64,000 nt of DNA from an uncultured Gammaproteobacteria bacterium (GCA_947259485.1 CAMYLU010000020.1:22278-86277), one strand, 5' to 3'. Positions 56,321 through 64,000 are shown, numbered from the stretch's first letter. Notes: a model not told the origin generated them from the sequence alone. Numbers and translations: made by a program.

Positions 56321-57148
56321 TTATTCATCGAACCAAGCAACAATCTTTTTAAACCAGCCTATTTTCGACGAAAAATCTTCATCGATTCGGCACAACATTA
56401 CCGAAATATTGTCCTTTCCGCCATTCTGGTTTGCCTTTGTAATCAATTGCTTGGCAGCTTCTTCTAGATTAGCACTAAATTGCTTAATAGTTAAGTATAT
56501 ATCTTCATCTTCAACTAAATCAGTTAATCCATCTGAACATAGCAAATATATGTCATTTTTCAGAACTATATCTTCCTGAATGTCTGGCATGACGACTGGA
56601 TCGATGCCTAAAGCACGCGTAACCAGGTTTTTATTCATCGAATTACGGGCTTCTTCGGGGGTATAAAAGCCCCGGTCAATGAGTTCCTGCAGTAATGAGT
56701 GATCCTTGGTGATTTGTTCTAACTTGTCTGCACGCATTCGATAACAGCGTGAATCGCCAATATGCGCGAGTGAAAATGAATTGTTGTAAAACTGCAACAC
56801 AACGATTGTGGTACCCATACCCTTGTGTTCGGAGTTTTCTTCGGCAGTTTTATAGACCAGTTCGTTGGCAGCAACAACAGCGTTTTGTATACAAATTGAT
56901 TCCATCGAGAATCCGCTTCCCGCGTCAACCTCCCCGGGCGTAATATCGGGTATATTTTGTTGCAGTTGGTGGATGACCGTATCAACTGTCATGTGACTCG
57001 CTATTTCACCTCCACGATGCCCTCCCATGCCGTCGGCGAGCACCACGATTCCGAGCGCACTGTCGTAACCGATAGCATCCTCGTTTTTACGGCGCACGAT
57101 CCCGGTATCCGTCAGCCCCATGATTGTAATTTTATCTTGCAAATTCAT
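56321..57148 (-). CDS. PP2C-family Ser/Thr phosphatase
   Basis: 275 residues. PPM metal-site motifs: GIVRRKNEDAIGYD, VLADGMGGHRGGEIAS (Asp39, Gly40), HIGDSRCYRMRADKLEQITKDHSL, TRALGIDPVVMPDI, YLLCSDGLTDLV and GGKDNISVMLCRID. It is the bacterial Stp-type phosphatase that removes phosphate from Ser/Thr. No Ser/Thr kinase gene is in the window, which is unusual because such phosphatases normally sit beside one. FHA protein and cyclase genes follow. Confidence 0.94.
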   Translation of the reverse strand: MNLQDKITIMGLTDTGIVRRKNEDAIGYDSALGIVVLADGMGGHRGGEIASHMTVDTVIHQLQQNIPDITPGEVDAGSGFSMESICIQNAVVAANELVYKTAEENSEHKGMGTTIVVLQFYNNSFSLAHIGDSRCYRMRADKLEQITKDHSLLQELIDRGFYTPEEARNSMNKNLVTRALGIDPVVMPDIQEDIVLKNDIYLLCSDGLTDLVEDEDIYLTIKQFSANLEEAAKQLITKANQNGGKDNISVMLCRIDEDFSSKIGWFKKIVAWFDE

Positions 57149-57161
57149 TTGATAATTGGGA

Positions 57162-57341
57162 TCAAGCCTTATGGAAAACTTTCAAGGCATCGGTCAAATC
57201 GGTATCGCTCTGACATCGCACTTCCACGTCCTTCAATAAGGTCTTGCTGATGACGGCAGCAGGGGATTCCTGGATATTGGCACGAATGGTTTTAATATCT
57301 GCGGCTTCTTCAATAGTAAATTTTAATATTAAACTTGTCAT
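57162..57341 (-). CDS. Small protein, 59 residues, between a mini membrane ORF and the PP2C gene
   Basis: Frame from ATG 57339-57341 starting MTSLILKFTIEEAADIKTIR. The ATG overlaps the TGA of the 32-codon ORF upstream (TGATG), and the PP2C gene starts 13 bases after the stop, so it is probably translated. It looks like one beta strand, a helix and a mixed C-terminus; no motif is recognised. It may be a real accessory gene or the leftover of a larger gene. Confidence 0.5.
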   Translation of the reverse strand: MTSLILKFTIEEAADIKTIRANIQESPAAVISKTLLKDVEVRCQSDTDLTDALKVFHKA

Positions 57342-57439
57342 CAATCGGCTTTACAGGGCAAAGAGCCCGATATAAATACGACTACGATAGTGGTGAGTAG
57401 CCCAGCGAACCAGTCGCTACCCCAATAACGGAAATTCAT
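57341..57439 (-). pseudogene. 32-codon membrane ORF like the N-terminus of a CHASE2 protein
   Basis: From ATG 57437-57439, preceded by GGAG at a good distance, the frame gives MNFRYWGSDWFAGLLTT, then a hydrophobic IVVVFISG and a stop after CKAD. The D-W-F-A-G-L opening followed by one membrane helix resembles the N-terminus of CHASE2-containing kinases and cyclases, whose DWF.GL helix precedes the periplasmic sensor. Here the rest is missing. It may be the scar of a deleted CHASE2 Ser/Thr kinase, which would be the natural partner of the PP2C and FHA genes, or a tiny membrane protein in its own right. Confidence 0.4.
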
Positions 57440-57774
57440 ACCGTCTCCATAGTTTTTATTATAAGTCACCCCGCAGTTTTCACGGCCCGCAACGGGGCGT
57501 GCGACTTAATAAAGCCTGAATCCGAATCGGATAAAACTTCCAGGTTTAAACGATTACCCTGAACTGGTTAACAACTCCTAACCTCCCCGGCGTCCGATGG
57601 CATCGCGAAGACGAATAACTATAAGGTCGTAGGCCAGCTTTTACCAGTGTTAAGGTTCAAAAAGTCGATTGATTATACTAAATTGAAATGTCATGTGATT
57701 AACCTTTAACTACTTTGGCAGCAGCTTTGCATCAATGCTTTAAATTTCTATTTCTCGATCGCACTGTTGCAACA
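57440..57774. other. Gene-free stretch, 335 bases
   Basis: No convincing coding frame, RNA gene or repeat was seen. It should hold the promoter of the minus-strand signalling unit; AT-rich sequence (TTTATTATAAG in plus orientation) just before 57470 is a candidate. The 3' part may contain decayed upstream sequence of the HD-GYP remnant. Confidence 0.4.
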
Positions 57775-57990
57775 ATGAAAATGCTTGAGCTGCTGTCGAT
57801 TCCCGGAAATTTAGTGAATTTTTCAGGGTATGTGGTCGGTGATCCCGAAAAAATGGATGGGACTGGTTACTCGTGCGGTCTGAGGCGTGATGAAATGCCG
57901 ATACAGGCGGGTATCATATCGGCCCTGAAATCTTCGATGTATTCATAAGAAAGCGGGTTTATCTGGACTACGCCGGTGAATTTTTCGATG
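57775..57990 (+). pseudogene. HD-GYP phosphodiesterase fragment, frameshifted
   Basis: The frame from 57775 reads MKMLELLSIPGNLVNFSGY, then PEKMDGTGYSCGLRRDEMPIQAGI. This matches the HD-GYP segment normally seen as HHEKMDGTGYP-GL--DE-P--ARI. The HH pair is replaced (GDPEKMDG) and the Pro is Ser. Near 57924 the frame breaks; in another frame EIFDVFIRKRVYL continues the expected E-FDALT--R-Y. The N-terminal half of the domain is absent. It is a decayed cyclic-di-GMP phosphodiesterase-type gene, convergent with the CNB-rhodanese gene. Confidence 0.65.
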
Positions 57991-58030
57991 CCGAACAAAT
58001 TGTTGAAACCAGGATCCCGGGCTACTCCGA

Positions 58031-59092
58031 CTACGCGCTTACAAGGTCACCTGCGTCGGCGCTGTCAACCCCGTCTTTCAACACATAAGATTCGATATCT
58101 TTTTCGTTGAGTAGAAATGAAGCCGCCGAACTGCGCCGACCGGTATCGCAGTAAATCACGTACTTTTTCTTGTTATCGAGTGAGTTGGCTTTCATGCGCA
58201 GAAATATCAGCGGGATATTAATGCTGTTCTTGATGTGATTGGCCTTGTGCTCTGTCGGTAAACGAACGTCAAACCAGACAGCACCAGCCTCAACCAGTGT
58301 CTTGGCCTCTGCATAATCAACCCAGTTAAGCAGCGGCTCGTTTAGCAGAGAATTAAAGTCTTCCTTGTTGAGACGCATCAAGTGACCTTCGGAAAGCATG
58401 GTTATGGTTGCATTACGCTTGCTGTCGGAAATCAATGCCTCTTCGCCGAAACTATCGCCGACCGAGAGCGTGGCAAGTTTTACTCCGTTGGGGTTGGCAG
58501 GGGTTGCGCGCGTAACCAGGCAACGTCCTTCCTTTATTATGTAAAAATAATCGCCTTCGGCATCTTGCTCGATTACTTTTTCGCCGGGCTTGAAGCTGAC
58601 TGACTCCATGCGCATGAACATCGCCTGAATGTTGGCCGGGGGAATGCGATGAAAAGCCCGGGTTTGCAAAATACGGGTCATCCAGTCGGTTTCATCATCG
58701 TCTTCTTCATCATCAACCCCTTCGACTGTATAGCTCCCCGTTTGATCCCAGGTCAGCATGATATCGAGCATGTCGCTGTTAATCTTGGTAACGACTGCCG
58801 CTGATTTTGCCCGTGCGGCGAGTGGTCGCGGGAATCCGTGTGCCAGGGGTTGCAATCCGTCGGGGGAGCCTGCCTTGATCACCTTGACGACTTTTTTATC
58901 GTCAACCAGCTCAATCTCACCTTTCAAAAGATAAACGTGGAACTTGTCCGCATCCCCTTTCTTGAATACATAGTGACCAGGCTTTACCGCGACCGCCGAT
59001 ATCTTGTTGACTAACTCTTGAGCATTTTCAGGATTCAGAGAATTGATCGGTGATAGAGATTTGATTTGTTTGGGATCAATTTCAAGGCTCAT
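58031..59092 (-). CDS. Two cyclic-nucleotide-binding domains plus rhodanese domain
   Basis: 353 residues. The first CNB-like domain (about 12-115) lacks the phosphate-binding cassette. The second (about 148-255) keeps it: SFGEEALISDSKRNATITM, with Glu and Arg in cAMP-contact positions. The C-terminal rhodanese domain (about 260-350) has AVWFDVRLPTEHKANHI and the active Cys in VIYCDTGRRSSAASFL. The cyclic nucleotide may control a sulfurtransferase or phosphatase-like activity of the rhodanese part. The adenylate cyclase gene 3 kb away could supply the ligand, which is inference. No helix-turn-helix is present. Confidence 0.9.
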   Translation of the reverse strand: MSLEIDPKQIKSLSPINSLNPENAQELVNKISAVAVKPGHYVFKKGDADKFHVYLLKGEIELVDDKKVVKVIKAGSPDGLQPLAHGFPRPLAARAKSAAVVTKINSDMLDIMLTWDQTGSYTVEGVDDEEDDDETDWMTRILQTRAFHRIPPANIQAMFMRMESVSFKPGEKVIEQDAEGDYFYIIKEGRCLVTRATPANPNGVKLATLSVGDSFGEEALISDSKRNATITMLSEGHLMRLNKEDFNSLLNEPLLNWVDYAEAKTLVEAGAVWFDVRLPTEHKANHIKNSINIPLIFLRMKANSLDNKKKYVIYCDTGRRSSAASFLLNEKDIESYVLKDGVDSADAGDLVSA

Positions 59093-59209
59093 GATGTATT
59101 CGGAAATCCATTGCGCGTGGAGTTAATTAGCGGCTATTTTGGCTTGTGGTACCGGATAAAGCAACTCTTGTCCTCAAAATTTCAAAGCCGCGTCACAGAC
59201 CCGATTGTA

Positions 59210-61036
59210 TTAGCCTGACTGGCTGGTGATGTCGACGTAAAGCTTGAGTTTCTGCCCGGGGTGCAGGTATTTGCCGACCTGATTCCAGCGTTTAATATCG
59301 GCAACGCGAATGTTGAACCGATTTGCGATAAGGTAGAGCGAGTCTCCCTTTCTAACCGTATAGCGAAGCTTGTGCAACGCGTTACTTGGGCGGGTTTGAT
59401 TGATACTGACGGTTTGCGAGAGACTGGCTCGTGTCCATACCACTAATTTTTGGCCGACACTGAGCGTATCGATCGGCGCGATGCCATTCCATTTGGCGAG
59501 CGCCCGGGTACTGACATTGTAATTCCTCGAAATACTCCACAGGCTCTGGCCTCGCCGAACAATATGGATGCGCTTGGTACCCGAGCGATCGGTATTTTGT
59601 ATGGCAGCTTTGCGCGAGGTTTCGCTAAGCGTGTAGGTATTTAATGATTTCGTAGCAGTTGGAACCATTAAATATTTACCCGCACGGATCTGGTTGCCGC
59701 GGATATTATTGACTTTCTTGATCAGGCCAACGGTGGTGCGATACTTTTTCGAGATATGGCTCAGGGTCTCTCCGTTTCTGATTTTGTGGCGCACCCAGTT
59801 AATGCGTTCACTGGGTGGGACCTTGGCCACGGCAAGTTTGAATTGCTCGGCTTTTTCTCGGGGTAGCAGCAACCTGTGTGGACCGTTGGGTGCGGTCGCC
59901 CAGCGATTAAATGCCGGATTGAGCTGGTACAGCTGGTTAACGGTTATGCCGGCAAGATCGGCGGCGAGTGCCAGGTCAATCTGACCGTCCAGCTCGACGA
60001 TCTCATAGCTAACCTGGTTATTAACCGGAATCAAATCGAGCTCATATTTTTCCGGGTTGGCAAACAGTTCCCTGAGTGCAAATAGCTTGGGCACGTAGGC
60101 CCGGGTTTCATTGCGGATTTTGGTCAGGTGCCAGAAATCGGTTTTGCGTTTACGTTTCTTGTTGTAACGAACGGCATTACGAATCTTTCCGGGTCCCGCG
60201 TTGTAAGCCGCAAGCGCAAGCTCCCAGTCTCCATCAAACTGTTGCGCCAGGCTGTCAAGATAGGTAATCGCCGCATGGGTAGACTCGATAATGTCTCGTC
60301 GACCGTCGTACCACCAGTTCTGCTTGAGACCCAGGAAACGACCTGTCGAGGGGATGATTTGCCACATTCCGGAAGCACGGCCGTGCGAGTATGCAAAGGC
60401 CTGGTAAGCAGATTCCACGATGGGTAGCAATGCCAATTCACTCGGTAGGTTTCGCCTTTCGAGCTCGTCGAGTACAAATGGTAAAATCGGACGCGCTCTT
60501 TCCATGACGCGTTGCAGGTAGCCGGGGTGGTCGAGAAACCATTTTAACTGGACGCGTACCCGTGAGTTATCAACGGCGTTTAAGCGCATGCCTTCCTGTA
60601 ATCGATACCAGGCGTTGTCATTTCTGCGAGTCTCCAGTAGCGATGCCTTGATGGCAGCGACTGCCTGTGTCTCTGCCTGCAGTTGATTTTCCATCGCCTG
60701 CTCGACTTTGGCCTGCTCCAACATCGCTTGTGTCGCCATTGCCTGCGTCGCCAATGCCTTTTCAGCCTGCGCCATCTGGAGCTCGGCCTCGAAATCTAGG
60801 GCTGAATAATCTAGTTCTGGTCTGGCAACATCAGCTGCAGCGTATGAATCAGGTTCATGTGCGGCAATTCGGGGACTTTGGGTACCGGTAATATCAGTGC
60901 TGACAACGGGTGTCGCCGAGGATACTGTCTGCGAATTATCGTGACCCAGGTTGGTGCAAGCCGCTACTAGCAGCGTTATCGATAGCGCGACCAAGATAAT
61001 CCGGACCCCGTTCAAGGGCTTTTGTTCGAGAAACAT
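59210..61036 (-). CDS. mltD: Membrane-bound lytic transglycosylase D with LysM repeats
   Basis: 608 residues from the ATG at 61034-61036; a longer frame to 61177 would overlap the divergent gene. A lipoprotein signal ends at Cys27 (LLVAAC). A Gln/Ala-rich stretch is followed by the GH23 transglycosylase domain (about 175-310) with catalytic Glu in PIVESAYQAFAYSHGRASGMWQI and AYNAGPGKI. Three LysM domains follow (about 425-470, 495-540, 560-605). It cleaves glycan strands at the outer-membrane side. Confidence 0.94.
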   Translation of the reverse strand: MFLEQKPLNGVRIILVALSITLLVAACTNLGHDNSQTVSSATPVVSTDITGTQSPRIAAHEPDSYAAADVARPELDYSALDFEAELQMAQAEKALATQAMATQAMLEQAKVEQAMENQLQAETQAVAAIKASLLETRRNDNAWYRLQEGMRLNAVDNSRVRVQLKWFLDHPGYLQRVMERARPILPFVLDELERRNLPSELALLPIVESAYQAFAYSHGRASGMWQIIPSTGRFLGLKQNWWYDGRRDIIESTHAAITYLDSLAQQFDGDWELALAAYNAGPGKIRNAVRYNKKRKRKTDFWHLTKIRNETRAYVPKLFALRELFANPEKYELDLIPVNNQVSYEIVELDGQIDLALAADLAGITVNQLYQLNPAFNRWATAPNGPHRLLLPREKAEQFKLAVAKVPPSERINWVRHKIRNGETLSHISKKYRTTVGLIKKVNNIRGNQIRAGKYLMVPTATKSLNTYTLSETSRKAAIQNTDRSGTKRIHIVRRGQSLWSISRNYNVSTRALAKWNGIAPIDTLSVGQKLVVWTRASLSQTVSINQTRPSNALHKLRYTVRKGDSLYLIANRFNIRVADIKRWNQVGKYLHPGQKLKLYVDITSQSG

Positions 61037-61099
61037 TAGTAAGGTATAGGCTAAGAGACTAGAATAATCCAATTGTACCTTCGGATTGATAAGTTTGAA

Positions 61100-61864
61100 A
61101 TGAGATTTTGGCGACCCACTACTGAGAGCAAAGGTTTTACCAATATTGACGACTGGTATTTGAGTGAAACCGGGCATAATTTGCTCAACGAACTCACGGA
61201 AAGGATTAGTCCGCTACTGGCAACGACATTCGGTTACTATTCATTACAGGTCGGTTGCACCGGATTGGCCCCGCGACTGCAGGAAAGTTGCCGTGTTAAA
61301 CATCAATTCACGCTGAATGATCTTGACTCTGAAGCCGAAATACGGGCTACTCCTTCGATGCTGCCAATAGCATCGGATAGTGTCGACCTGGTAATTTTAA
61401 TGCACCATCTATCTAATACAGGCGAGCCGCATGCGGTGTTACGCGAGGCATTTCGAATTTTGATACCCGAAGGAAAGCTGGTGATAATCGATTTCAACCC
61501 GACATCGTTATGGGGATTGCGCCATTTTTTACAGGGCTGGTTAGAACATGTCCCATTCAGTGGCCATTTTTATACCGCCAAACGAATCGATGACTGGATG
61601 CGTCTGCTCGGTTTCGATCAACTCTGCCACCATCGCGTTGGATACTTGCCACCCATTCAAAAGACCTCAATAACGCGCCATTTGAGTTGGCTGGAGAAAG
61701 GTACAAGGAAATGGTTACCAGTGCTGGGTACGCTTAATTTGCTGGTTTATAGCAAGAGTATTTCACCCTTGACCCCGGTGCGCCATCGTTGGGTTGCACG
61801 CAAGTTACTCGCCAGCAAGGTGCCGCGTCCGAGTGTCGGCCGAGGTATGAGGTATGACCGCTAA
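61100..61864 (+). CDS. SAM-dependent methyltransferase (class I)
   Basis: 254 residues from the ATG at 61100; a TTG at 61073 gives nine more. Motif I is weak (YYSLQVGCTGLAP), but the fold is clear from ATPSMLPIASDSVDLVILMHHL, LREAFRILIPEGKLVIIDFNP and the later GFDQLCHHRVGYLPP. It is the conserved methyltransferase gene found upstream of rnhA in Pseudomonas and relatives; the substrate is unknown. In those genomes gloB lies between mltD and this gene; here it is absent. Confidence 0.85.
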   Translation: MRFWRPTTESKGFTNIDDWYLSETGHNLLNELTERISPLLATTFGYYSLQVGCTGLAPRLQESCRVKHQFTLNDLDSEAEIRATPSMLPIASDSVDLVILMHHLSNTGEPHAVLREAFRILIPEGKLVIIDFNPTSLWGLRHFLQGWLEHVPFSGHFYTAKRIDDWMRLLGFDQLCHHRVGYLPPIQKTSITRHLSWLEKGTRKWLPVLGTLNLLVYSKSISPLTPVRHRWVARKLLASKVPRPSVGRGMRYDR

Positions 61865-61870
61865 GTCACC

Positions 61871-62314
61871 ATGAGTGTCAAGGTCATTATTTATACTGAT
61901 GGAGCCTGTCGCGGTAATCCTGGTCCCGGAGGGTGGGGGGTTGTTTTACGTTATCAGGGAAACCTGAAAACCCTGAATGGCTTCGACCCCGAGACAACCA
62001 ACAATCGGATGGAACTAACCGCGGTTATCGAGGGACTGCGGGCGCTTAGCCGCTCCTGCGATATCGAACTGCACACCGATTCGAAGTATGTTATGCAGGG
62101 AGTCAACGAATGGTTGAGCAACTGGAAACGCAATGGCTGGAAAACAGCAGCTAAAAAGCCGGTTAAGAATGTTGATCTCTGGCAACAGCTGGACGATGAA
62201 GTTGCCCGTCACGAGATCGACTGGAACTGGGTCAAAGGCCATTCCGGTGTTGAAGATAATGAGTTTGCGGACCAACTTGCAAATGCAGCTATAGAAGCAG
62301 AGACACCGGCATGA
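61871..62314 (+). CDS. rnhA: Ribonuclease HI
   Basis: 147 residues. The catalytic carboxylates are Asp10 ([18 protein letters not shown]), Glu48 (NNRMELTAV), Asp70 (LHTDSKYV) and Asp134 (NEFADQLAN). It degrades RNA in RNA-DNA hybrids. The dnaQ start overlaps its stop codon (ATGA), so the two are co-translated in the same direction; in E. coli they are divergent. Confidence 0.97.
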   Translation: MSVKVIIYTDGACRGNPGPGGWGVVLRYQGNLKTLNGFDPETTNNRMELTAVIEGLRALSRSCDIELHTDSKYVMQGVNEWLSNWKRNGWKTAAKKPVKNVDLWQQLDDEVARHEIDWNWVKGHSGVEDNEFADQLANAAIEAETPA

Positions 62315-63009
62315 GGCAGGTAGTACTGGACACGGAAACAACCGGGCTCGAGGTTAGCCAGGGGCACCGCATCATTGAAATTGGATGTATCGAGCTGGTG
62401 AACCGGCGTGTCACCGGAAATCACTGGCATTTTTACATCAACCCTGACCGAGAAATCGATAACGGGGCCTTCGAGGTGCATGGAATAAGCACCGAGTTTC
62501 TGCAGGACAAGCAACACTTTGCCGAGCTTGCTGAAGATTTCTGCAAATATGTCGCGGGGGCCGAACTGGTTATTCACAATGCCCCGTTTGATATCGGCTT
62601 TCTGAACCATGAGTTATCGCTGCTGCAACCGCCGTTGGCGGAGTTGCAGCAGAGCTGCGGTATTCTCGATACGCTATTGCTGGCGCGCCAGAAGCACCCT
62701 GGACAGAAAAATAATCTGGACGCATTGTGTAAGCGTTACGGCATAGACAATAGCAATCGAAGCTTGCACGGTGCACTGCTCGATGCACGCATTCTTGCTG
62801 ATGTTTACCTTGCGATGACCGGTGGCCAAACCAGTCTTGGACTGGAAGCCGAGCAGGGCGCCGATACAGCAGCCGAGCAGACCGAAATAAAACGCATTGA
62901 AACCGGTAAGCCGCTGCCATTGTGGCAGGTTGACGAAGCTGCGCAGCAAGCCAATCGCGAATACATCGAGTTTCTCGCAACCCAACACGACGACCCCGCC
63001 TGGAAGTGA
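62311..63009 (+). CDS. dnaQ: DNA polymerase III epsilon subunit
   Basis: 232 residues. DEDDh exonuclease motifs: [12 protein letters not shown] (Asp7, Glu9), [16 protein letters not shown], and [18 protein letters not shown] with the catalytic His and Asp. The C-terminal [17 protein letters not shown] tail would bind the alpha subunit. It provides 3'-5' proofreading. It overlaps rnhA by four bases. Confidence 0.96.
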   Translation: MRQVVLDTETTGLEVSQGHRIIEIGCIELVNRRVTGNHWHFYINPDREIDNGAFEVHGISTEFLQDKQHFAELAEDFCKYVAGAELVIHNAPFDIGFLNHELSLLQPPLAELQQSCGILDTLLLARQKHPGQKNNLDALCKRYGIDNSNRSLHGALLDARILADVYLAMTGGQTSLGLEAEQGADTAAEQTEIKRIETGKPLPLWQVDEAAQQANREYIEFLATQHDDPAWK

Positions 63010-63041
63010 CGCCGCAGGCGTCATCTCAAATTCTTTTCTTT
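63007..63041 (+). terminator. Possible terminator after dnaQ
   Basis: TGACGCC (63007-63013, including the dnaQ TGA) pairs with GGCGTCA (63017-63023) over a three-base loop. A T-rich stretch begins eight bases later (63031-63041), farther than normal, so efficiency is doubtful. Confidence 0.4.
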
Positions 63042-63051
63042 ATACCATTCG

Positions 63052-63246
63052 GGCAACCGAAGAAACCCCTCGCGACTGACTGGGTGGCCTGCGGCTTCCT
63101 GAAAAGGCAACGCTTTTGAAGGGCAAGGCGAGACTCGACCTCCATGTCTCGACTCGCCACAGGCCGCATCCCTGCGGCCTGACCCTCCAAAAGCGTTGCC
63201 TTTTCAGCACCCAGTCTTTACGTCGCAAGGGGTTCCTTCGGCTGCC
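63052..63246. repeat. Large inverted repeat 1 between dnaQ and smpB
   Basis: Arms of about 65-70 bases (63052-63123 and 63181-63246) pair with few mismatches; both include CTGAAAAGGCAACGCTTTTG or its complement. Inside are two further hairpins: GAGAC/GTCTC around 63130-63150, and CAGGCCGCA/TGCGGCCTG at 63160-63181. No coding frame is likely. The structure is far larger than a terminator. Confidence 0.75.
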
Positions 63247-63283
63247 TCTCTAACACTTTTGCTACCATTTTCCAGAGGCAGCC
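63240..63283. repeat. Inverted repeat 2
   Basis: GGCTGCCTCT (63240-63249) and AGAGGCAGCC (63274-63283) are perfect inverted repeats around a 24-base loop, abutting the right arm of repeat 1. Confidence 0.75.
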
Positions 63284-63289
63284 CGCTAT

Positions 63290-63404
63290 CGAGGTATGGA
63301 TATTGGAACTTCTTTGCGGGACGCTGCGCAACAGGGATGTTGCGCGCGAGCCTACATGGATGTATTTACGGCGTTCCCGCAAAGAAGTTCCAATGTCCAT
63401 GCCG
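63290..63404. repeat. Large inverted repeat 3 beside smpB
   Basis: Left arm 63294-63321 (with TTGGAACTTCTTTGCGGGA) and right arm 63375-63401 (with TCCCGCAAAGAAGTTCCAA) are almost perfect complements, flanking about 53 bases that hold a small GCGCAAC/GTTGCGC hairpin. It ends 31 bases before the smpB stop. Confidence 0.78.
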
Positions 63405-63434
63405 TAGGCGAGGTTCTGCAAACCTAGAGTTAGA

Positions 63435-63908
63435 TCAGGAGGGTTTGAGGATGCGGGCCTGGTCGCGTTTCCAGTCTCGGTCCTTGATGCTGGCGCGCTT
63501 GTCGTGGGCCTTCTTGCCCTTGGCGATGCCGATTTTCAGCTTGGCGCGCCCTCGAATCCAGTAAGCTGAAAGCGCGACCAGGGTATAGCCCTTGCGTTCC
63601 ACCATGCCGACCAGGCGATCAATTTCATTACGATGTGCCAGTAATTTACGCGTGCGCGTGGGATTGGGGGCGACGTGCGAGGAAGCGCTGTTGAGCGGGC
63701 TTATATGTGCACCGATTAGCCAGAGTTCACCGTTTTTGAGCATGACATAGGTTTCCCTCAACTGCAGGTTTCCGGCACGTAAGCTTTTGACTTCCCAGCC
63801 CTCGAGAACCATGCCAACCTCGATTTCATCTTCGATGAAATAATCGTGACGCGCGATACGGTTGCGCGCGATCGTGTTGTCGGGAGACTTGTTTTTTTGC
63901 TTGCCCAT
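63435..63908 (-). CDS. smpB: SsrA-binding protein SmpB
   Basis: 157 residues from the ATG at 63906-63908 (a longer frame to 63986 is unlikely). Typical SmpB sequence: [55 protein letters not shown] and the basic C-terminal tail [22 protein letters not shown]. It carries tmRNA to stalled ribosomes. The tagged products go to ClpXP, also encoded in the window. No tmRNA gene was seen beside it. Confidence 0.96.
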   Translation of the reverse strand: MGKQKNKSPDNTIARNRIARHDYFIEDEIEVGMVLEGWEVKSLRAGNLQLRETYVMLKNGELWLIGAHISPLNSASSHVAPNPTRTRKLLAHRNEIDRLVGMVERKGYTLVALSAYWIRGRAKLKIGIAKGKKAHDKRASIKDRDWKRDQARILKPS

Positions 63909-64000
63909 GTAGGGAATCTCTGCTCGGTGTGGCTGGCGGCTATATTCTCGGGTTAATTCCAGGACATGACAAGCAAATCCCCTCAATACCGCCTTGAAAA

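Noticed and set aside
63052..63404. CRISPR array next to smpB
   Set aside because: The repeats are inverted, of different sequence and unevenly spaced; no direct repeats with spacers are present, and no cas gene is nearby.
63966..64000. ATG near the window end as start of a plus-strand ratA-type gene divergent from smpB
   Set aside because: Only about twelve codons are visible and they do not resemble the RatA N-terminus.

Overview
This 64 kb window is chromosomal DNA from a gammaproteobacterium. No tools were run; all calls come from reading translations and motifs. Two long blocks keep a gene order I know from Pseudomonas and relatives: leuC-leuD-leuB-asd-(asd-like)-fimV-truA-trpF-accD-folC-SPOR-cvpA-purF-metZ (20-37.5 kb), and cysS-tRNAs-tig-clpP-clpX-lon-hup-tRNAs-ppiD-fabI (39.8-51.4 kb), with mltD-methyltransferase-rnhA-dnaQ and smpB near the end. 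Base composition looks moderate and even. Genus cannot be set from sequence alone; an aerobic, probably marine or environmental heterotroph fits the amine, amino-acid and glutarate catabolism genes.

Layout. 0-2.4 kb: the 5' end of an RND efflux pump with its adaptor, and a half-size asparaginase-like protein. 2.5-8.3 kb: an MFS transporter, then a minus-strand operon of a 55-residue protein, a DUF1028 Ntn-hydrolase, ArgE-type deacetylase, RimB-like protease, RimK amino-acid ligase and an M14 AstE/AspA-type deacylase, i.e. peptide/acyl-amino-acid tailoring. 8.4-10 kb: RidA, cupin, YdcH-like and DksA-like small proteins. 10-19.9 kb: amine and amino-acid catabolism (EamA exporter, acetylpolyamine amidohydrolase-like HDAC protein, AguB, FAD amine oxidase, GcdH, CaiB CoA-transferase, proline-racemase-family enzyme) and a LysR regulator divergent from leuC. 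20-37.5 kb: leucine, lysine/threonine/methionine, tryptophan, fatty-acid, folate and purine genes, FimV, and metZ preceded by a promoter and a SAM-II-type riboswitch. 37.5-41.2 kb: DUF455, lpxH, cyclophilin and cysS. 41.2-42 kb: tRNA-Pro and tRNA-Arg, two copies of a palindromic repeat, and the 3' remnant of a tRNA-Leu. 42-51.9 kb: the trigger factor/Clp/Lon proteostasis block, HU, tRNA-Val, tRNA-Asp, PpiD, FabI and a thioesterase.

53.3-59.1 kb is a signalling island: a CHASE2 adenylate cyclase, a two-FHA protein, a PP2C phosphatase, two tiny coupled ORFs (the first like the N-terminus of a CHASE2 protein), a frameshifted HD-GYP remnant and a protein with two cyclic-nucleotide-binding domains plus a rhodanese domain. 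The layout suggests a Ser/Thr phospho-signalling and cAMP locus that has lost its kinase. 59.2-64 kb: MltD, methyltransferase, RNase HI, DNA polymerase III epsilon, three consecutive large inverted repeats, and smpB.

The most interesting items are the RimB-RimK-M14 cassette with ArgE, DUF1028 and an apparently leaderless small gene; the SAM-II-type riboswitch in a gammaproteobacterium; the decaying signalling island; the decaying tRNA cluster with repeats; and the inverted-repeat tract beside smpB.
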